A stretch of 17,963 nt of DNA from Fimbriimonadales bacterium. Lineage in GTDB: Bacteria; Armatimonadota; Fimbriimonadia; Fimbriimonadales; GBS-DC. This document shows, in pieces, positions 14,381-17,963 of this stretch; the stretch's first letter is position 1, and each line of letters starts with the position of its first letter. The DNA is taken from positions 1 through 17,963 of the forward strand of contig JAOAES010000291.1 of the NCBI GenBank assembly GCA_026416655.1, read 5' to 3'. Under the pieces are notes generated by a model. The model worked only from the letters and a program-made list of their open reading frames with translations, was not told the origin of the DNA and searched no databases. Position numbers and translations under genes: made by a program.

Positions 14381-15406
14381 ATGCCAGCGATTGTGGTCGA
14401 ACGCCTGTCCAAAACTTACTATTCCTACAAACGCCCGCCCGGCGTGTGGAACGCGATTAAGAGCCTCTTCAAGCGGGAGCGACACGAGGTACAAGCCGTG
14501 CGCGACATCTCGTTCACGATTGAAGAGGGCGAGCTGGTGGGCTTTCTGGGTCCGAACGGCGCAGGCAAGACCACCACGTTGAAAATGCTTTCGGGCATTA
14601 TCTTCCCCACTGCTGGCACGGCGCAGGTGCTGGGCTATACGCCATGGGAGCGTCGCCCCGAAATGCAACGGCAGATTGCGCTCGTGATGGGACAGAAGAT
14701 GCAACTCTGGTGGGATTTGCCGCCGTATGAGTCGTACATTCTGCTCAAAGCGCTCTATGAAGTGCCCGATGAGGTGTTCGAGAAGCGCGTGAACGAACTC
14801 GCCGAGATGCTGGAGATTCGCCACGTGCTGAACACACAGGTACGGCGTCTCTCGCTGGGCGAGCGGATGAAGTGCGAACTGCTCGCCGCGCTGTTGCATC
14901 GTCCGCGCGTGCTGTTTCTCGACGAGCCGACGATTGGGCTGGACGTGGTCTCGCAGAAACGCATTCGCGAGTTCCTGAAGGAGTACAACCAGCGCGAGCG
15001 CACCACGATTCTGCTCACCAGCCACTATATGCAGGATGTGCAGGAGCTGGCGCAGCGCGTGCTGATAATCCATCATGGGCAACTGATTTTCGACGACACG
15101 CTGCGTGCGCTGGTGGAGCGCTACAGCCCCTCTAAAGCGTTGCACCTGCAGTTCGAGCGTCCCGTGTCGGTGGAGCAGTTGAGCCGCTTCGGGCGTGTGG
15201 TGCGGGCGGATGGGCTGGAAGCGGTGATAGAAACTCCGCGCGAACAGGTGAGCCGTGTCGCCAGCGAAGCGTTGCAAGCGTTGCCCGTGCACGACATCAC
15301 CATCGAAGAGGTGGATGTGGACGAGATTATCCGGGACATCTTCGCGGGCAAGCATGAGGCGGCGATTGGGGAGCCGACGAAGCCAATCCCTGCGAAATCC
15401 CCGTAG
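14381..15406 (+). CDS. ABC-2-type transporter ATP-binding protein (COG4586-like)
   Basis: 341 residues. Complete nucleotide-binding domain: Walker A GPNGAGKTT (57-65), Q-loop Gln105 in VMGQKMQLWWDLP, signature LSLGE (157-161), Walker B VLFLDEPTIGLD (177-188) and the switch histidine His215 in TSHYMQD. The 20-residue insert before the first strand repeat (YSYKRPPGVWNAIKSLFKRE region) and VLGYTPWERRPEMQRQI are typical of the COG4586 group, whose partners are two ABC-2 permeases. A C-terminal extension of about 100 residues follows. No permease gene is next to it in the window: the next gene on this strand has its own promoter and a different function. Substrate unknown; related systems export drugs, antibiotics or polysaccharides. 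Confidence 0.9.
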   Translation: MPAIVVERLSKTYYSYKRPPGVWNAIKSLFKRERHEVQAVRDISFTIEEGELVGFLGPNGAGKTTTLKMLSGIIFPTAGTAQVLGYTPWERRPEMQRQIALVMGQKMQLWWDLPPYESYILLKALYEVPDEVFEKRVNELAEMLEIRHVLNTQVRRLSLGERMKCELLAALLHRPRVLFLDEPTIGLDVVSQKRIREFLKEYNQRERTTILLTSHYMQDVQELAQRVLIIHHGQLIFDDTLRALVERYSPSKALHLQFERPVSVEQLSRFGRVVRADGLEAVIETPREQVSRVASEALQALPVHDITIEEVDVDEIIRDIFAGKHEAAIGEPTKPIPAKSP

Positions 15407-15410
15407 AGTG

Positions 15411-15419
15411 TGGCATAAT
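15411..15419 (+). promoter_or_regulatory. Putative promoter of the amidinohydrolase gene
   Basis: TGGCATAAT lies 8 bp after the stop codon of the ABC gene (last stop base at 15406) and about 100 nt before the ATG at 15521. It implies the longest leader in the window, roughly 95 nt. Confidence 0.5.
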
Positions 15420-15429
15420 TGCCCTGCGG

Positions 15430-15465
15430 GTGAAACTCGCTTGTGTCTGTATCCGTAGAGTATAG
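15430..15465 (+). CDS. Candidate leaderless micro-ORF (GTG) MKLACVCIRRV in the amidinohydrolase leader
   Basis: A GTG 10 nt after the CATAAT box opens 11 codons ending in TAG. It encodes two Cys separated by one residue and then consecutive Arg codons CGT-AGA just before the end. A hairpin GTATC/GATAC (15449-15453 with 15465-15469) overlaps the Arg codons and the stop. GAGT/ACTC (15458-15461 with 15472-15475) is an incompatible alternative. This fits an attenuator for an arginine-degrading gene but may be chance. Confidence 0.3.
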   Translation: MKLACVCIRRV

Positions 15466-15507
15466 ATACGAACTCACAGGGCGGAACGCGCCGTCTAACA
15501 CGCTTAC

Positions 15508-15512
15508 AGGAG
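15508..15512 (+). promoter_or_regulatory. Shine-Dalgarno that sets the amidinohydrolase start
   Basis: AGGAG lies 8 nt before ATG 15521. It favours this start over the in-frame GTG at 15443, which has no ribosome binding site and would add 26 residues foreign to the family. Confidence 0.7.
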
Positions 15513-15520
15513 CCGAAACG

Positions 15521-16366
15521 ATGCAGACGACGATGCAGCCAACGAGTGAACGAAGCGCGTCTCGGGTCGCCGCGCTGCTGATGTGCGCCCCCAGCGCGTA
15601 TGACCTGCTGTACGAGATCAACGCCTGGATGCACCTCAGTGACAAGCCCGATAAGCAGCTCGCGTGGCGACAGTGGGAGCAGCTCTACCACACGCTGACC
15701 GAGCAAATCGGGATCCCTGTACGCCTGATTGAGCAGGCGAGCGAAGCGCCCGATATGGTGTTCACCGCCAACGCGGGGCTGCCCCTGCCCGGCAAACAGA
15801 TTGTTCTCTCGCGCTTCCGTCACCCGGAGCGTCAGGTCGAAGAGCCGTACTTCGACCAGTGGTTCCGCGAGCAGGGCTACACCGTTCACCTCCTGCCGTC
15901 CGACTGCGCGTTTGAAGGCGAGGGCGACGCCTTCTTAGTCGACGGGCTGATTGTGGCGGGCTATCGCAAACGCACTGACATCTGCGCTCACCGCTACCTC
16001 AGCCAGCTCACGGGGCTTGAAGTGCTGAGCCTCGAACTGGTCGATGACCGCTGGTATCATCTGGACACCTGCTTTCTGCCGCTCGGTGGAAGGCTGGTCG
16101 CCTACTATCCGGAGGCGTTCGACTGGTACGCGCGGCGCGTAATCGAGCAACACTTCGAAACGATTCCCGTCAGTCCAGAGGAAGCCCTCAAGTTCGCCTG
16201 CAACTCCGTCGTGATTGGCAAGCAGGTAGCGATGCCCGCAGGATGCCCCATTCTGCGTTTCTATTTGGAAGAACGCGGCTACACCGTGTATGAGGTTCCC
16301 ATGAGCGAGTTCATCAAGTCGGGCGGGGCGTGCAAGTGTCTGGTGCTTTATCTGTTAGACGAGTAA
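15521..16366 (+). CDS. Guanidino-group hydrolase: arginine dihydrolase (ArgZ/AgrE N-terminal type) or dimethylarginine dimethylaminohydrolase
   Basis: 281 residues of the amidinotransferase (GME) superfamily. Motifs: LLMCAPSAYDLLYEINAWM (19-37), DMVFTANAGL (78-87), LSRFRHPERQ (96-105), FEGEGDAF (131-138), YHLDTCFLPL with catalytic His180, FACNSVV, and GGACKCL with the nucleophile Cys273. The enzymes form a thiouronium intermediate on the cysteine and release ammonia or an amine from a guanidino compound. The sequence pattern is closest to the N-terminal domain of cyanobacterial arginine dihydrolase, which makes ornithine, ammonia and CO2; here the ornithine cyclodeaminase-like C-terminal domain is absent. 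Dimethylarginine or plain arginine deiminase activity is possible. The gene has its own leader with a candidate arginine-rich micro-ORF and is convergent with flgE. Confidence 0.85.
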   Translation: MQTTMQPTSERSASRVAALLMCAPSAYDLLYEINAWMHLSDKPDKQLAWRQWEQLYHTLTEQIGIPVRLIEQASEAPDMVFTANAGLPLPGKQIVLSRFRHPERQVEEPYFDQWFREQGYTVHLLPSDCAFEGEGDAFLVDGLIVAGYRKRTDICAHRYLSQLTGLEVLSLELVDDRWYHLDTCFLPLGGRLVAYYPEAFDWYARRVIEQHFETIPVSPEEALKFACNSVVIGKQVAMPAGCPILRFYLEERGYTVYEVPMSEFIKSGGACKCLVLYLLDE

Positions 16367-16406
16367 GGGACGCAACGGGTATTCTGAGTGAGCGATTGGC
16401 GGGTGA

Positions 16407-16427
16407 GGGCGCGTCCACGACGCGCCC
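16407..16427. terminator. Perfect hairpin between convergent genes, probable bidirectional terminator
   Basis: GGGCGCGTC-CAC-GACGCGCCC is a 9-bp stem with a 3-nt loop in the 81-bp gap between the amidinohydrolase stop and the flgE stop. The following + strand sequence CGTTCTC is only weakly T-rich and the minus-strand side has no T-run, so termination would rely on the very stable stem. A REP-like repeat is the alternative. Confidence 0.5.
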
Positions 16428-16447
16428 CGTTCTCCCAAAAACGCGGA

Positions 16448-17722
16448 TTACCGCTTCATGTTGACCACATCCGAAAGCAGCTCGTCCACGACCGACACGA
16501 TGCGCGTGTTCGCCTGAAAACCGCGCTGAGTGACAATCATGTCGGCGAACTCGCTTCCCAGGTCTACATTCGACTGCTCCAGATAGCCCGCATTAATCTC
16601 GCCCAGCCCGCCGGTAGTGGGCGCGCCGACCTGCGGCAGTCCGGAGTTGTCCGTGACGCGCCACATGTTGTTGCCCAGTCGGAACAGTCCCGCGGGGTTG
16701 GCGAACAGGCTCATCGCGATGCGTCCCATCGGGCGCGATAGCCCGTTGGAGAACACGCCCTGAATCGTGCCGTCGATGCCAATCGTGAACTCCTGCAGCG
16801 TGCCGGGCGGGAAGCCGTCCTGATACACGGGCTGCACCACCGATTCCGCCGCCAACGAGGTCACCTGGCTCAGGTCTAACTCCACCGTGAACGGCTGTGC
16901 GCCGTTGGTGGGGGTGATGGTGATTTGCTGCGTGGTCGAGCCGATGAGTCGCCCCTGATTATCGAAGTAGAGGCGGGTATTGCTGCCTGTGTTGAAATCG
17001 CCGACGGGCGTGCCGCCTTCCACTGCAGACCACTCCCACGAACTGACCGCGCCTGTTGGGGGAGTCCCCTGCGGCGGCGTCTGACGGTTGGTGAAGGTAA
17101 TCGTGATGTCGTGTGCGCCGCCGAGCGCGTCGTACACGCGCACCGTCGCCGAGTAGGTCTGCGCAGGGTCCGCGTTCGCGTTCAGGTTGCCCGTGTATTC
17201 CACGGTGGTCGTCTGGCGCACCGCTGCCTGCGAGCCGACAGGGAACTGGAGCACCGAGCTGGCGTTGATGGGCTGGTTTGTGTCGATACGCCCGCCCGCG
17301 TCCGCCATCCAGCCCAGCACCTTCCAGCCGGTGCCGCGATGCACCAGAAAGCCGGACGAGTCCAGCCCGAACGCCCCGTCGCGTGTGTAATGCACATCGC
17401 GCCCGTTGGTCAGCATAAAGTAGCCGTTGCCCTGAATGGCAAGGTCAGTGGTGCGCCCGGTCATCTCCAGCGCGCCCTGCAGAGTATGCACATCGATCGC
17501 GCCGACCTTCACGCCCAGCCCCACCTGAATGGGGTTCACTCCGCCCAGCACCTCACTGGGGCGGCTCGCGGCGCGGAAGGTCTGCGCCATCAGATCCTGA
17601 AAATGCACACGGCTGCCCTTGAAACCGGTCGTGTTGATGTTCGCGATATTGTTGCCAATCACATTCATCTTCGTCTGATGCGCCTTCAAGCTGGCGACTC
17701 CCGAAAGCATCGCTTGCCACAT
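16448..17722 (-). CDS. flgE: Flagellar hook protein FlgE
   Basis: 424 residues, a typical FlgE length. It polymerises outside the cell to form the hook joining rod and filament. The N-terminal rod-family motif MNVIGNNIANINTTGFKGSR (19-38) is followed by FQDLMAQTFR and by GVKVGAIDVHTLQGALEMTGRTTDLAIQGNGYFML, written here in pieces at about 73-107. The C-terminal half-motif QSNVDLGSEFADMIVTQRGF and the helix ending VVNMKR assemble with the N-terminus into the D0 core. The variable central part (about 150-330) forms the outer domain. The ATG has a strong GAGGAGGTGA Shine-Dalgarno (complement of 17729-17738) that overlaps the flgD stop codon, so the gene is coupled to flgD. A stable hairpin lies about 20 bp after its stop. 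Secure assignment; FlgG is excluded by length and partner flgD. Confidence 0.94.
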   Translation of the reverse strand: MWQAMLSGVASLKAHQTKMNVIGNNIANINTTGFKGSRVHFQDLMAQTFRAASRPSEVLGGVNPIQVGLGVKVGAIDVHTLQGALEMTGRTTDLAIQGNGYFMLTNGRDVHYTRDGAFGLDSSGFLVHRGTGWKVLGWMADAGGRIDTNQPINASSVLQFPVGSQAAVRQTTTVEYTGNLNANADPAQTYSATVRVYDALGGAHDITITFTNRQTPPQGTPPTGAVSSWEWSAVEGGTPVGDFNTGSNTRLYFDNQGRLIGSTTQQITITPTNGAQPFTVELDLSQVTSLAAESVVQPVYQDGFPPGTLQEFTIGIDGTIQGVFSNGLSRPMGRIAMSLFANPAGLFRLGNNMWRVTDNSGLPQVGAPTTGGLGEINAGYLEQSNVDLGSEFADMIVTQRGFQANTRIVSVVDELLSDVVNMKR

Positions 17723-17736
17723 AGGATTTCACCTCC

Positions 17737-17963
17737 TCAACGAATGGTGCGTACAGCATCCATAGGAACCTGCTCATCGTTAATGGTCAGAAACACTCGT
17801 CCTGCGCTCATCTGCACGGCTTCCACCTTGCCCGTGATGCGCGTTCCGCTGGGCAGGGTGGCTTCCACCTCGCGCCCGATTAGCCCCGCCGCCTGAAAGG
17901 TCGTGAACATGTTGCCCATGCGCTCCATCTGCTGGGCGGTGTTCAGCTGCGCCATCTGCGCCA
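17737..17963 (-). CDS. flgD: Flagellar hook assembly protein FlgD, C-terminal part (5' end outside window)
   Basis: The minus-strand frame is open to the window edge, giving about 75 visible residues. AQMAQLNTAQQMERMGN matches the end of the conserved FlgD N-terminal region (usually MAQL-x-x-L/A-EQM), and GLIGREVEATLPSGTRITGKVEAV with LTINDEQVPMDAVRTIR matches the following beta-rich segment that ends short FlgD proteins. FlgD caps the growing hook and is later replaced; its position directly before flgE is the classic order. The TGA overlaps the flgE Shine-Dalgarno. It appears to end after the SH3-like segment and lacks the longer tudor/Ig-like C-terminal extension of enterobacterial FlgD. 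The ATG at 17955 is internal, not the real start. Confidence 0.88.
   Translation of the reverse strand, partial: AQMAQLNTAQQMERMGNMFTTFQAAGLIGREVEATLPSGTRITGKVEAVQMSAGRVFLTINDEQVPMDAVRTIR

Noticed and set aside
15421..15482. GCCCTG/CAGGGC long-range stem in the amidinohydrolase leader
   Set aside because: The 5' arm lies mostly before the predicted transcription start, so it would not be in the RNA.
15420..15520. Guanidine or other known riboswitch class in the amidinohydrolase leader
   Set aside because: I could not match the leader to any consensus I know; only weak short stems are visible.
14177..15889. 570-codon minus-strand ORF opposite terC, the ABC gene and the amidinohydrolase
   Set aside because: It spans three well-supported genes and their promoters on the other strand; no domain pattern in the translation.
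16925..17896. 323-codon plus-strand ORF opposite flgE/flgD
   Set aside because: Shadow of secure flagellar genes.
1..17963. Defence island, biosynthetic cluster, CRISPR, tRNA/rRNA or insertion sequence
   Set aside because: No repeat array, transposase, terminal repeats, cloverleaf or clustered defence/biosynthesis genes found by reading both strands.

Overview
The window is a GC-rich, densely packed bacterial chromosome segment. It carries 18 convincing protein genes (two cut by the window edges), no RNA genes, no mobile elements and no CRISPR array. The combination suggests a motile, two-membrane bacterium from a deep-branching lineage, with Armatimonadota as my best guess. The reasons are flagellar hook genes, an exported LolA-like protein and a porin-like protein beside a rapZ-yvcK pair of the Gram-positive/Terrabacteria type. 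The lineage is an inference; no marker gene here proves it.

Layout, left to right: the 3' part of rapZ and a membrane-anchored yvcK (+); an N-acyl-D-amino-acid deacylase (-) divergent from gcvT (+); a secreted LolA/DUF2092-like protein (-) divergent from an orphan 2-oxoacid dehydrogenase E2 (+), which is followed by a CPBP membrane protease, a hydroxypyruvate isomerase-like TIM barrel and a Zn/Cd/Pb P1B ATPase (+); a porin-like exported protein coupled to a degenerate J-domain protein (+); a GH99-like enzyme fused to a second domain (-); a small zinc-ribbon membrane protein (-) divergent from a TerC-family protein (+); an ABC ATPase without permease (+); an arginine dihydrolase/DDAH-type amidinohydrolase (+); and flgE and flgD (-). 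Most genes look metabolically independent. The real linkage groups are rapZ-yvcK, flgD-flgE, porin-like/J-like and perhaps E2-CPBP.

The most interesting theme is how genes are switched on. Nearly every transcription unit has a -10 box of the form GG(G)TA(C/T)AAT with no obvious -35. In eight genes it lies only 6-14 nt before the start codon and there is no clear Shine-Dalgarno (one of the eight has a second, SD-preceded ATG), so mRNAs should be leaderless or nearly so. Operon-internal genes and genes with longer leaders have strong Shine-Dalgarno sequences. Two units with unusually long leaders (the zinc-ribbon gene and the amidinohydrolase gene) each place a cysteine-containing micro-ORF at the predicted leaderless position. 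The one before the arginine-catabolic gene ends in two consecutive Arg codons, which suggests an attenuator. Other points of note are an E2 whose HxxxDG motif reads HxxxNG, a J domain that has lost HPD, a CPBP protease with W for the first E of EExxxR, and palindromes in two convergent 3' intergenic gaps. I see no defence island or biosynthetic cluster.
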